Assembly (NCBI GenBank): GCA_947259075.1
Contig: CAMYKQ010000035.1
Coordinates: 1-64,000 of the forward strand
Length of the DNA stretch: 64,000 bases
From: an uncultured Gammaproteobacteria bacterium
GTDB lineage: Bacteria; Pseudomonadota; Gammaproteobacteria; DRLM01
Direction of reading: 5' to 3'
Both the position numbers and the translations under genes were made by a program. Positions 35,466 through 44,374 of the stretch are shown here, piece by piece; the first letter of the stretch is position 1; each line of letters begins with the position of its first letter. A model generated the notes under the pieces. It was not told the origin of the DNA and did no database searches. It saw nothing but the letters and a program-made list of their open reading frames with translations.

Positions 35466-38117
35466 TCAGCCCGGGGTTTCACTCAGCGGCAGCCGCAGGG
35501 TAAATTCCGCCCCCGCGCCGGCCTCGCTGTGGGCCAATACCGTGCCGCCGTGCCGTTCCGCCACCGCCTTGACCAAGGCGAGGCCGAGCCCCGCGCCTTG
35601 GCCGCCGTCGCGTTGCGCGGCGTGGCCGCGGCGGAAGCGGTCGAAGAGGTGGGGCAGGTCGGCGGCGGCGATGCCGGGACCAGTGTCGCTGACCCTGCAT
35701 TGGGCCCAGGCGCCGCTGATGCTCACGTCTAACTCCACGCGCGCGCCTGCTGACGAATAGGCGATGGCGTTGGCGAGCAGATTAGTGATGGCCCGTTGCA
35801 GGAGTTGCGCGTCGCCGTGCAGCCAGCAGTTATCCGCGTGAATATTATTCACCAGCTCGATTTGTTTGTTCTGCGCCTGCGCCCACACCACGTTGTAGGC
35901 GTTGTAGGCGATGTCGCCGAGGTTGATCTCGTCCATCGGCAAAGGCTCGCCGCTTTCGGCGCGGCTCAAAAAGAGAAAGCTGTCCGCCAATTCCAGGGTG
36001 CGGCGGGTGTAGTGTTCGGCACGCAAGAGAAATGCCGCTTGTTGCGCGCTGATGGGCTGATTGCCTTCTTTTTCCAGCAGGGCCAATAAGGACACCAGCG
36101 GCGCGCGCAAGTCGTGCGACAAAAAGTTGAGCGCCTCGTCGCGGCGGCGTTCGCTGTCGCGCAGTTGGGTGATATCGGAGAGGTTGACGATGAGGCCGCG
36201 CACGCGGCCGCTTTCGAGCGCGAGCGGCGCGGTATGCACCAGCACGTCGCGGCCTTGGGCGCTGGCGCGCGCGCGCACTTGGGCGCCGCGGTTTTCCAGC
36301 AGACTTTGCTGTAAAACCGGTTGCCAGCCGCCACCGCCTTCGGGTTGCAGACCTTGCAGCAGGTCGGACAAGGCCGCGCCGATGAGGGTCTCACTATTGG
36401 GCGCGCCGCAATACTCCGCGGCCTTGGGATTGGCCAAGGTGACTTGACCGAGGTTGTTGCACACCAGCACGCCGTCGGCCATATGGGCGAGGCTTTCGGT
36501 GATGAAGCGGCGCATGCCCTGGAGGCGATGGCTGACTTGCTGCACTTGCGTTACCCGCGCGTGTAATAATTCCACGCCGCCCGTGGCGGCACTGGCGGCG
36601 GGTGGTGTATACGGCCGCACCAATTCCAGCAGCAAGGCGCCTTCGCGTTCGGAGGGCGGCGTGGTGCGTGCCATGCGCACGCCGAAGCGCCATGCCACCT
36701 CATCACGGCTGACGCGCGTCCAATATTGCGCGTCGCTTTGTTGTGCCCAGTCGCCGCCGCTGGTGTTCACCTTGCAGGGGTCCGGCACCTTGCCCCATTG
36801 CGCTACCGCTACGCCTTGTTCATCGATTACCGCCCAGCCTTCTACCGGCACGAAGTTGCGCACGAAACCCATGGCGGCGGGAATGCTGGGTGGATTGACT
36901 TGAGTCAGGGCCGGTTCTTGATGCAGGCGTTCCAATTGCTGATTGAGGAAACGCATGGTGTATTCCATGCGCCGCCAGCTCCACAGCGGGTAGGCCAGGC
37001 TGAGGGCGATGAAGGACATCGACGGCGGCAGCCACAGATGGAGGCCGCGTAATAATCCCGCGCTGAGCGCCAAGACGCCGAGTAATAATGCGGCGGCCAT
37101 CAGCAAGGTCTGGCGCGGGGTCAGCCGCGGAAACAACAGCGCGGGCAGCAGGGCGAGCAAGCTGCCTAGCAGCAGGCGCCACTCGATGCCGAGGGGGGTG
37201 ATGGTGAGTTGCTGGCGCAAGGTGTCGAAGATATTGGCATTGATCTCGACCCCGGGCATGGGCTGGCTGAGGCCGGACACGGGTGTGGGCATGGCGTCGC
37301 CCAGCCCGGTGGCGGTGGCGCCGACGAAGACTATTTTGTCGTCAAAGATGCCGGGGGCGTAACGGCCTTGCACCACATCGGTGTAGGAAATACGCGCGAA
37401 GTGGCCGGGCGGCCCGGCGTACTGCAATAACACATGATTATCGCGCACCCGCACATAAGGGGAGGCAGGCTGCGGTTCGGGGTTGCGCAAGCCGGGTGGC
37501 GCGTCCCAGCGCCCGGGTTGCAACAGCCGCAGGGTTTCCAAACCGAGATTGGCCCAGCGCGCTTCGCCCAGACCTTCACGCAGATACACCGTGCGCACGA
37601 TGCCGTCCTGATCCAATTCGACGTGGGCGTGGCCGAGTCCGGCGGCGGCGTCGATGAAGCTGGGCAGGGGCAGGGTTTCAATGAGCTGGCCGTCGCGCCG
37701 CTGCTCTTCCACCAGCACTGGCAGGATGACCCGGCCGTGATCGTGTATGGCTTGCGCCAGCAGTTGGTCACCTTCGGCGTCGCGCGGGTCCGGCTCGGCG
37801 AAGATCAGGTCCATCACCACCGCGCGCGCGGCTTGTAAATGACGCAGCAGTTCGGCGTGCAGACGGCGCGGCCACGGCCAGCGGCCGTATTGCGCCAGGC
37901 TCTGTTCGTCGATGGCGATGATGAGCACGTCGGCGGGCGCGGGCCGCGACCAGCTGAGCTGGTGGGTGTCGTAGAGGGCGTGGTCGAGACGCCAGGTCCA
38001 ATTGGTGAAGATCAGCAGCCAGGTGATGAATAACAATACGCTGGTGACCAAGGCGCGTTCGGGCAAGGCCATGCGCCGGGAGGCGTCGGAGAGGCGGGTG
38101 GAGGAGGAGCCGGGCAT
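35466..38117 (-). CDS. CHASE2-domain sensor histidine kinase
   Basis: 883 residues. After a membrane segment (residues 23-42) comes a periplasmic CHASE2 domain (about 45-310; LYDTHQLSW, DVLIIAIDEQSLAQYGRWPW, LIFAEPDPRD, IFDDKIVFVGATATGLGD). Three more membrane helices follow (about 325-395), then a PAS-like region (about 560-650; DGVLVCNNLGQVTLANPKAA), HisKA with phospho-His near 668 in FLSHDLRAPL, and HATPase_c (ITNLLANAIAYSS, VSDTGPGIA, GAGLGLALVKAVAERHGG). This kinase should phosphorylate the OmpR-type regulator encoded first in the same operon. The CHASE2 ligand is unknown. It starts 15 bases after the FecR/LysM gene. Confidence 0.95.
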   Translation of the reverse strand: MPGSSSTRLSDASRRMALPERALVTSVLLFITWLLIFTNWTWRLDHALYDTHQLSWSRPAPADVLIIAIDEQSLAQYGRWPWPRRLHAELLRHLQAARAVVMDLIFAEPDPRDAEGDQLLAQAIHDHGRVILPVLVEEQRRDGQLIETLPLPSFIDAAAGLGHAHVELDQDGIVRTVYLREGLGEARWANLGLETLRLLQPGRWDAPPGLRNPEPQPASPYVRVRDNHVLLQYAGPPGHFARISYTDVVQGRYAPGIFDDKIVFVGATATGLGDAMPTPVSGLSQPMPGVEINANIFDTLRQQLTITPLGIEWRLLLGSLLALLPALLFPRLTPRQTLLMAAALLLGVLALSAGLLRGLHLWLPPSMSFIALSLAYPLWSWRRMEYTMRFLNQQLERLHQEPALTQVNPPSIPAAMGFVRNFVPVEGWAVIDEQGVAVAQWGKVPDPCKVNTSGGDWAQQSDAQYWTRVSRDEVAWRFGVRMARTTPPSEREGALLLELVRPYTPPAASAATGGVELLHARVTQVQQVSHRLQGMRRFITESLAHMADGVLVCNNLGQVTLANPKAAEYCGAPNSETLIGAALSDLLQGLQPEGGGGWQPVLQQSLLENRGAQVRARASAQGRDVLVHTAPLALESGRVRGLIVNLSDITQLRDSERRRDEALNFLSHDLRAPLVSLLALLEKEGNQPISAQQAAFLLRAEHYTRRTLELADSFLFLSRAESGEPLPMDEINLGDIAYNAYNVVWAQAQNKQIELVNNIHADNCWLHGDAQLLQRAITNLLANAIAYSSAGARVELDVSISGAWAQCRVSDTGPGIAAADLPHLFDRFRRGHAAQRDGGQGAGLGLALVKAVAERHGGTVLAHSEAGAGAEFTLRLPLSETPG

Positions 38118-38132
38118 GCGCGGCGCGAGACC

Positions 38133-39458
38133 CTAGTCCCCCACCTCGAAGCGGCGCGTGACGCTGAACTCGCCGGCCATGCCGCCGCCGTCCAGGGCCG
38201 CGACACGCCAGTGGTAAGTGCCCGGCGGCAGGTCGTTGCCCAGCTGGAAGTGCGCGGCGATCACCCCGGCGATCTCGTTGAGATTTTGCGTGAAGCCGGG
38301 GTCAGCGGCGATTTGCAGGAGATAGCCGCGGGCTTCGGGTACTTGGGTCCAGGCCAGCCACACCGCGACGCCGGAGGAGCGCGCGCCGTCGCGCGGGGTT
38401 TGCAGGCGGGGGGCGGTCAAGGGCTCACTGACGCTGAAGCGGTGAACGGCATCTTGGCCTTCGAGACCGATGTCATCGCGGGCGCGGACGCGCAGGAAAT
38501 AGTCACCCACCGTCACGGCGGGCCACGCGAGCTGGGCTTCACTCAACACCACGTCGCGCAGCAGGGTGGTGAATTTGGCGTCAGTGGACAACTGGGCGTG
38601 ATAGCCAATGGCGCCCTCGATGGCGGGCCAGGCAAAGTGGATGGCCTGCGGCGCCATGTGGCGTTTGAGTCCAGCGAGAGCGGGCGCGGCGAGCAGGCGG
38701 CGTGGCGGCAGGGGCGGTTTGCCCGCCTCGGCGAGGGTGCCGAAACCCGCGCCCACGTCTTGGCTGGCGCCAGCGCCGGCGACACCCACCGCGCCTTCCA
38801 GCACCTCGCTCAACATCACGTTCTTGTCAGCGTCCGCCGCCACCCGGAAGCGGGTGCCGCGTACCGCGGCCACGGCGGCGGGGGTGATGATTTGGTAGCG
38901 GCGTTTGCCGCTCCGCGGCGTGACTTGATTTTCCACGCGGCCGCGTTGCAGGCGGAGGGTGGTGTCCACCATGCCGGTGGCTTCGAAGCTGCCGAGGGTG
39001 TCCATGATGACGGTAGTATTGGGGTCGACGAGGAGCCGGGAGCCGTCGGCGAATTCCAGGGTGATGCTGCCGTCGGGGCCGGAGATAATTTCGTCGCCGG
39101 AGAAGATTTCCGCGCCGGTTACCGGCGCGGCGGTGCTGCCGGTGGCGGCCTTGAGTTTGACCCCGCCTTGCACCGAGATAACCTTGGCGGGCAGGGGCTG
39201 GTGCTTGAGCCAGGCCACCGGCACTTTCAGCCGCGAGCCCGGTTGCAGGTGCTGCGGGTTGGGAACTTTGTTTAATGCCTGTACCCGCGGCCAATACTCC
39301 GTGCCTTTGAGATATTCCGCGGAAAAATCCCATAAGGTGTCGCCGGGGCGGACGGTGTAGGTCCAATCCGCGGCGGGGACGGCGGGGCTGAGACCGAGCA
39401 GCACCAGCCAGGCAAGCGTGAGCCGCGTGCGGGTGATGCGGGTGAACAATGGCGTCAT
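38133..39458 (-). CDS. LysM-FecR periplasmic protein with repeat domains
   Basis: 441 residues from ATG at 39458, which overlaps the response-regulator stop (TAATG). Signal peptide (LTLAWLVLLGLSPAVPAA) then a LysM domain (about 30-80; YTVRPGDTLWDFSAEYLKG and LQPGSRLKVP) that may bind peptidoglycan. A FecR domain covers about 90-215 (FSGDEIISGPDGSITLEFAD, VDPNTTVIMDTLG, PAAVAAVRGTRFRVAAD). Two fibronectin-like repeats follow (FAWPAIEGAIGYHAQLSTD, LAWTQVPEARGYLLQIAAD and YHWRVAALDGGG). The FecR part suggests a signal or envelope-stress partner for the kinase that follows, as opposed to iron uptake, because no sigma factor or TonB receptor is present. Confidence 0.92.
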   Translation of the reverse strand: MTPLFTRITRTRLTLAWLVLLGLSPAVPAADWTYTVRPGDTLWDFSAEYLKGTEYWPRVQALNKVPNPQHLQPGSRLKVPVAWLKHQPLPAKVISVQGGVKLKAATGSTAAPVTGAEIFSGDEIISGPDGSITLEFADGSRLLVDPNTTVIMDTLGSFEATGMVDTTLRLQRGRVENQVTPRSGKRRYQIITPAAVAAVRGTRFRVAADADKNVMLSEVLEGAVGVAGAGASQDVGAGFGTLAEAGKPPLPPRRLLAAPALAGLKRHMAPQAIHFAWPAIEGAIGYHAQLSTDAKFTTLLRDVVLSEAQLAWPAVTVGDYFLRVRARDDIGLEGQDAVHRFSVSEPLTAPRLQTPRDGARSSGVAVWLAWTQVPEARGYLLQIAADPGFTQNLNEIAGVIAAHFQLGNDLPPGTYHWRVAALDGGGMAGEFSVTRRFEVGD

Positions 39459-40162
39459 TAGGCGGGGTCCTTGATGGCGGTGTTCATGGCTTCGAGGCGG
39501 TAGCCGTATTGATAAATGCTGCTGAGGCGCCAGCCATTGGCGGGTCCCAGCGCCAGTTTGCGCCGCAGATTGCTGATGTGGGTGTCCACGGTGCGGGTAT
39601 TGAGCTCGGCCGAGATACCCCACACGCTTTCCAAGATGTGGCCGCGAGACAATAATTGGTCTTGATGGCGGAATAAAAACAGGGCGAGGTCGAACTCCTT
39701 TTCCGTGAGGCTGATGTCTTCGCCGTGGCGGCTGATGGCGCGGCGGCGGAGATCAACGGAGTAGGGGGCGCAGTCCAGCAGTTCCGCATCGTCCGTGCGC
39801 GGCTGGCTGCGGCGCAGCAGAGCGTGAATACGCGCCAGGGTCTCTTCGCGGCGCACGGGCTTGATCATGTAGTCGTCGGCGCCATTTTGCAGCGCGGTGA
39901 CGATGTCCTGTTCGCTGTCGCGGCTGGTGACGAACAGCACGGGGGTGGTGGTGTTGTGCTCGCGCACCTGGGCCAAGATCTCAGGGCCGGTAAGGTCGGG
40001 CAGGTTCCAGTCCAGCACCATCAGATCGTAACTTTCGCGGCGGAAGTTTTGCAGAAAGGGCGTGGCGGCCGCAAACACATGGCCGTGATGGCCGGCCTGT
40101 TTGAGCCACATCAGCAGCTGCTCTCCTTGGGCCGGGTCGTCTTCAATGATGGCGATACGCAT
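39458..40162 (-). CDS. OmpR-family response regulator
   Basis: 234 residues from ATG at 40162 with GAGGAG 7 bases upstream. The receiver domain has the acidic pair IIEDD, phospho-acceptor in LMVLDWNLPDLTG, Thr/Ser in VLFVTSRDSE and Lys in MIKPVRREE. The winged-helix DNA-binding domain carries ISLTEKEFDLALFLFRHQDQ, ILESVWGIS and TRTVDTHISNLRRKL. First gene of the operon with the LysM-FecR protein and the CHASE2 kinase. An upstream-extended frame runs through the tRNA gene on the other strand and is not real. Confidence 0.96.
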   Translation of the reverse strand: MRIAIIEDDPAQGEQLLMWLKQAGHHGHVFAAATPFLQNFRRESYDLMVLDWNLPDLTGPEILAQVREHNTTTPVLFVTSRDSEQDIVTALQNGADDYMIKPVRREETLARIHALLRRSQPRTDDAELLDCAPYSVDLRRRAISRHGEDISLTEKEFDLALFLFRHQDQLLSRGHILESVWGISAELNTRTVDTHISNLRRKLALGPANGWRLSSIYQYGYRLEAMNTAIKDPA

Positions 40163-40315
40163 TATTGTTCTCCTCGTGGCGGCATTATACGGAATCCCCC
40201 TCATGCTTACCCGCACTGGCATTTCAGCGCTAAGCGTGGGTGTTCGCCGTTGCACACAGACCCATTCTAGTTTAATCTTGGCCGCCTTTGCAGGCCCCGT
40301 GCGGGCCTGTTTTAC

Positions 40316-40408
<93 letters not shown>

Positions 40409-40628
40409 TTGCATTAGTTAATCTTGTCAGATAATAAACATAAAAAATTTCATCATCTCGACGCTTGCGATGCTTCGGCGAGGGAGATGGCGGCTTTTAG
40501 CCGGTATCGTCTTCGGCACTTCCCCTGAGTTTTTTCTTGTTTGTAATGAGCTGGCGAGGGCTCTCGTCACTAGCATGCAATCGGTGTTTGCTTGTTGCTG
40601 ACTTGGTGTTGGATCATTGATTCGCGCG

Positions 40629-40916
40629 TTATTCGCCGGCGGCTTGCTCCGTAGAGGATAGCTCATAGTAATAGCGAATACCGCGGCGGAATTCGTCGCG
40701 GTCCAGCGGTGTCAAGGCCTCGTCTATGAGGCGATCCAGCGGCGGCGGCTCCGGGGCCGGCAATTGCGCGGTTTGCCAGGGCACGATGTGCGTAATCCGC
40801 GGCAGCTCGCGGTTGCCGGTGACGGTCGTTTCTTCCAGCTCGATGCGTTCTTCGGCAGATGCCAGATTGAGTATTGTGGCAATGCAGAGTATCAATATGC
40901 CTTGCAGGTGTTTCAT
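40629..40916 (-). CDS. Small periplasmic protein of unknown function
   Basis: 95 residues. Signal peptide (GILILCIATILNLASA) then a short mature region with RIELEETTVTGNRELPRITH, a Pro-rich stretch (PAPEPPPLDRL) and an acidic helix. The segment LEETTVTGNRELPR loosely resembles the mature N-terminus of TonB-dependent receptors (TonB-box-like ETTVTG), but no barrel follows. Its start overlaps the TPR gene's stop (TGATG). Last gene of the ten-gene operon. Confidence 0.8.
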   Translation of the reverse strand: MKHLQGILILCIATILNLASAEERIELEETTVTGNRELPRITHIVPWQTAQLPAPEPPPLDRLIDEALTPLDRDEFRRGIRYYYELSSTEQAAGE

Positions 40917-41524
40917 CAGTTTGATGACCCCGTGATTTCAGTTAGACGCCGTTGTAAATCGATGATCCATTTTTTCGTCATCTCGTTAGTCTCACCGCTG
41001 AGTTCCTGGTAGCGTTGGTAATGCGTTAAGGCGGCGCCCGGTTTGCTCAGATAAATTTCGTAAAGTATCCCCAAATTCAAATGGGCGTTGGCGTAATCGG
41101 GCTGGCATTGCAGCGCCTTGAGGTAGGCGGCTTCCGCCTCGGCGAAGCGGCCCGAGTGGCGATAGAGGATCCCCAGGCTGTTGTGAATCATCGCCAATTC
41201 GGGCTTTAGCGTCGCGGCATGCTGGAGTGCCGTCTCGGCCTGCTGCAGATCGCCGCGCTTGAGCGCCATCAGCCCGATGTTGATATAGGGCGCGGCCAGA
41301 TCGGGCCGCGACTGCGCCACGGCGTTGAACAAGGTTATGGCATCGTCGTCTTTTCCCTGCTTGAGGGCGGTCAGCGCTTGCTGGAAATCGCCACGCGTCA
41401 TTTCGGTCTCAGCCTTCGTTTCAGATGAGGCTATCGGCGTTTTGGAAGGCGTGCCCGTGCAGCCGGCGAGGGCCGCGAGCAATAAGGCGATGACCGCTGT
41501 TCTTATAAGGCTACTGTAAGTCAT
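40916..41524 (-). CDS. TPR lipoprotein
   Basis: 202 residues from ATG at 41524. Lipobox ALAGCT. Four TPR-like helical repeats cover about 45-180 (ALTALKQGKDDDAITLFNAV, LAAPYINIGLMALKRGDLQQ, MIHNSLGILYRHSGRFAEAE, NAHLNLGILYEIYLSKPGAA). TPR lipoproteins serve as scaffolds in outer-membrane assembly machines. The start lies inside the end of the 953-residue TPR gene (14-base overlap), so expression is coupled. Confidence 0.92.
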   Translation of the reverse strand: MTYSSLIRTAVIALLLAALAGCTGTPSKTPIASSETKAETEMTRGDFQQALTALKQGKDDDAITLFNAVAQSRPDLAAPYINIGLMALKRGDLQQAETALQHAATLKPELAMIHNSLGILYRHSGRFAEAEAAYLKALQCQPDYANAHLNLGILYEIYLSKPGAALTHYQRYQELSGETNEMTKKWIIDLQRRLTEITGSSN

Positions 41525-44372
41525 CGAAGTAGCTCTCGTTAAGTTCGGTCTTGGCGTAGCGTATGGGGTAGAGTGACGCCAAGGCCCGCAGACTCTCTTT
41601 GATCCATGCGTCATATATCCCGTCGCTGATATGCCGCAGATTCATCTCGTGGACTTTGATGGCCTGCTCCTCGAAGAGGAAGGCCTGCTCCTCCAAGAGG
41701 ATGGCATATTGCTCAAGTTCTTCGTTTGATAATCCGCGCGGGCGGTCTGATGACATTATCGCCTTGGCGAAATGGGCGTAGATGCCGCCAAGCTGGAATG
41801 TGGCCGCGGTGGTGACATCCGCGACTTGATATTCCAGGGCCTGGGTATAGCTGGCGATGGCTTTCTCCATCAAGATTTTCTTGGTCTTTAAGCTTGTTTC
41901 CAGCGGTAAGGCCAGTCTCGCGTCTTGATAGGCTTGTAAGTGAGTTTGGGCTATGCGCAAGCTCGCCTCGCCGGCCAGGAGGCGCGTGCGATCCGTGCGT
42001 GCCGCGCCCGCCGCCTGGTCGGCCTTGATGATTTCCTGTGACCAGTACAAGGATTTGTCAAAGTATTCCTGCTGGGCGTATAAGACGCTCAACTGATAAC
42101 GCGCCTCGATGGTGTCGGCAACGGCGGATGGAAACGCGTCGACGTAATGCGTATAGAGACGGATGGCGTCCTTGCTCGCGTCCAGCGATTGATACAAGGC
42201 CGCGGCCTCCCAAATGATATCCCTGCGTCGCTTTTCATCATTAGCGGCGCTGGCGAGTCCCTCCATTTCACGGGCGGCCTGATATTTTTTGCCACTTTGC
42301 ATGTAGACGAAAACCAGCTTCTCTTTTACCCCGTTTTGCAAACGGGCGTCTCCCAATTGGCGGCGGCGCAGGTCTTCCAGAACCGATGCCGCCGTTGGCC
42401 AGTCTGCAAGTGTAATCAGCGCCGCCGCGGCATCGTATTGCGCGGCGATCCAGATTGCGGGCGCGGCCTGGTCGATTCGGAGAAACGAGGCCACCGCCGA
42501 GCGCAGATCGCCGTCGGCGCGCCGTTGTTCACCTTGTTTATAGATGCTCGCCGCTAGGTTCTCGATCAGGCCCGGCCGCCGCGGGTCCGTGGCGGCCAGT
42601 TGCGCCAGCGCCGTGTTATAGGCCTTTTCGGCATTGGCGTAATCGGAGGTCTCGAATTGGGCGTGACCGAGCAGGGCCCAGGTGTTGGCGCGTGTATCCT
42701 CATCCTTGTTGACCGGCCGGTCGAGCAGGCGCTGCGCGGCGACGATGGCGGCCGCATAATCATGCAGGACGTAAAGCGCTTCAACGGCCTTAGCGAGCAC
42801 GCTGTTCACTCGCGCATCCTTGGGGTAGTGATCGCTGAAACGCAAGGCGCTGGCGATAGTCGTGCGGCGCCATTCCGTCTTTTCCTCTTCGGAGAGGGCG
42901 GGCAACACTTGCCAATAGCTCAATAAGGCCGCATAGCCTGCTTCGGCGCCGTTTTTGTGGGGGGGATATTCATAGGCGGTTCTTTCATATTGGGCGATGG
43001 CTTCACGAGACCGCTTGGCGTCGTGCAGGCATTCGGCCAGCAGAAAATTCATCTCCGCCGCCTGGGGACCGGAGGGCGATGTCTTGAGAAATTCCGCGTA
43101 CCACTTTATCGCGGCGTCAAAATCCTTGGCGGCATCGCCGCGGCGCGCAAGGGCGTGATAGTGCGCCGCCAGATCGCTGATATCTTTTTCCAGATAGGGA
43201 CGTATGCCATCATGGCTGCGCGCATCATGAGCGCGCCAATAAGGGCTATCGACACCGTAAAGTGCGACGAACTGGGATTTGGCATCCAGGAATAAATCAT
43301 GGAATCCCCCGCGGCGGTAAGCCGCAACGGCGTATTGATGAAACTGCGGCGCCATGGCATGGCCGGGATCGTGGCGCGCCAGCCCCAGGAAGGCGTTGGC
43401 GGCGTCGCCGTAACGGTCTTTTTCGAGATAGAACTCGCCGAGGCGGCGATAGACCAAGGTCTCATAAGGACGAGCGGCGATGGGCGCGATCAAGCTGTCA
43501 ACGGGGACGGTTTCGCCCAGATAGGACAAGCTCAGGCAAATCACTTTTAAACTGTCTTCGAGCAAGGCGCGGTCCTGCCCGGGCAGGTTTTCTCCTAGGG
43601 CGGTGATGTGTGTTTGGTCCGTGCCGAGCTTGCGTTCCAATAGTGAGTAGAACCGGTGCAAGCTTTCCTGATAGCGGCTCTCCAAATATAAGGACCAGCC
43701 GTCCATATATAAGGCGCGTTGATAAAAAATCGAATCGGGATAGTTGTTGAGCAGGGTGCTGAAGGCCAGTTCCGCCGCCGCGGTTTCGCGTAGCGAAAAA
43801 TGCATCTCGCCGCTGCGGAACAAGGCCTCTTCCGTATATAAACCTCTGGGGTACTCTCGCAGCAGGCGCTCCAGCACCGCGAGCGCATCCGCCATCTGGC
43901 CGCTCAGGTCATAGGCCTTGGCGAGTTGATAGAGCACGCGCTCATTGTTACCGTCATCCGGGTAATGGTTTAGATATTTTTGATAGTGCCCGATGGCGGA
44001 CTGCGCCTCGTCGCGGCCCGATACTGCATTGGCGGCGGTATCATTAGCGTTCTCGGCTATTTCCAGCTCCATATCGGCCAAACGTCTGAGCGCTTCGCGG
44101 TAGGCGGGATCATCGGCCGTCTCGTTCACTAAATCGCGATAGTGCGTCAGGGCCGCAGCGGCATCGATGGAGGGGCTGCCGTCCGGCGCGATCACAGGCG
44201 GCGCGCCCTTATCAAATTTCTCCCGCGGTAATCGGGCACTGACCATTAGTTTGAGCCGCTCTGCATTCATGGTTTCGTGCGGGTCGTGGAGATCACCGAT
44301 GCTGGGCGGCTCCAGCGTGGCGGCGCAGCCGGCGAGGAGTGAACTTAGAATAATGCAGGCCAGCCGTGACAT
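41511..44372 (-). CDS. Large TPR lipoprotein
   Basis: 953 residues. Lipobox SLLAGCA near residue 16. Almost the whole mature protein is made of TPR-like helix pairs, for example AIGHYQKYLNHYPDDGNNER, ALAVLERLLREYPRGLYTEE, FSTLLNNYPDSIFYQRALYM and AIAQYERTAYEYPPHKNGAE. It resembles the long TPR proteins found with myxobacterial-type gliding/outer-membrane clusters (AglT/PglE-like). I base that on repeat type and operon context and not on a specific motif. Predicted periplasmic, lipid-anchored scaffold. It starts 2 bases before the stop codon end of the preceding gene, so coupling is tight. Confidence 0.9.
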   Translation of the reverse strand: MSRLACIILSSLLAGCAATLEPPSIGDLHDPHETMNAERLKLMVSARLPREKFDKGAPPVIAPDGSPSIDAAAALTHYRDLVNETADDPAYREALRRLADMELEIAENANDTAANAVSGRDEAQSAIGHYQKYLNHYPDDGNNERVLYQLAKAYDLSGQMADALAVLERLLREYPRGLYTEEALFRSGEMHFSLRETAAAELAFSTLLNNYPDSIFYQRALYMDGWSLYLESRYQESLHRFYSLLERKLGTDQTHITALGENLPGQDRALLEDSLKVICLSLSYLGETVPVDSLIAPIAARPYETLVYRRLGEFYLEKDRYGDAANAFLGLARHDPGHAMAPQFHQYAVAAYRRGGFHDLFLDAKSQFVALYGVDSPYWRAHDARSHDGIRPYLEKDISDLAAHYHALARRGDAAKDFDAAIKWYAEFLKTSPSGPQAAEMNFLLAECLHDAKRSREAIAQYERTAYEYPPHKNGAEAGYAALLSYWQVLPALSEEEKTEWRRTTIASALRFSDHYPKDARVNSVLAKAVEALYVLHDYAAAIVAAQRLLDRPVNKDEDTRANTWALLGHAQFETSDYANAEKAYNTALAQLAATDPRRPGLIENLAASIYKQGEQRRADGDLRSAVASFLRIDQAAPAIWIAAQYDAAAALITLADWPTAASVLEDLRRRQLGDARLQNGVKEKLVFVYMQSGKKYQAAREMEGLASAANDEKRRRDIIWEAAALYQSLDASKDAIRLYTHYVDAFPSAVADTIEARYQLSVLYAQQEYFDKSLYWSQEIIKADQAAGAARTDRTRLLAGEASLRIAQTHLQAYQDARLALPLETSLKTKKILMEKAIASYTQALEYQVADVTTAATFQLGGIYAHFAKAIMSSDRPRGLSNEELEQYAILLEEQAFLFEEQAIKVHEMNLRHISDGIYDAWIKESLRALASLYPIRYAKTELNESYFDDLQ

Positions 44373-44374
44373 GG

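Noticed and set aside
38133-39458. FecR iron-sensing system
   Set aside because: There is no ECF sigma factor or TonB-dependent receptor, and the protein is exported with LysM, unlike the inner-membrane anti-sigma FecR.
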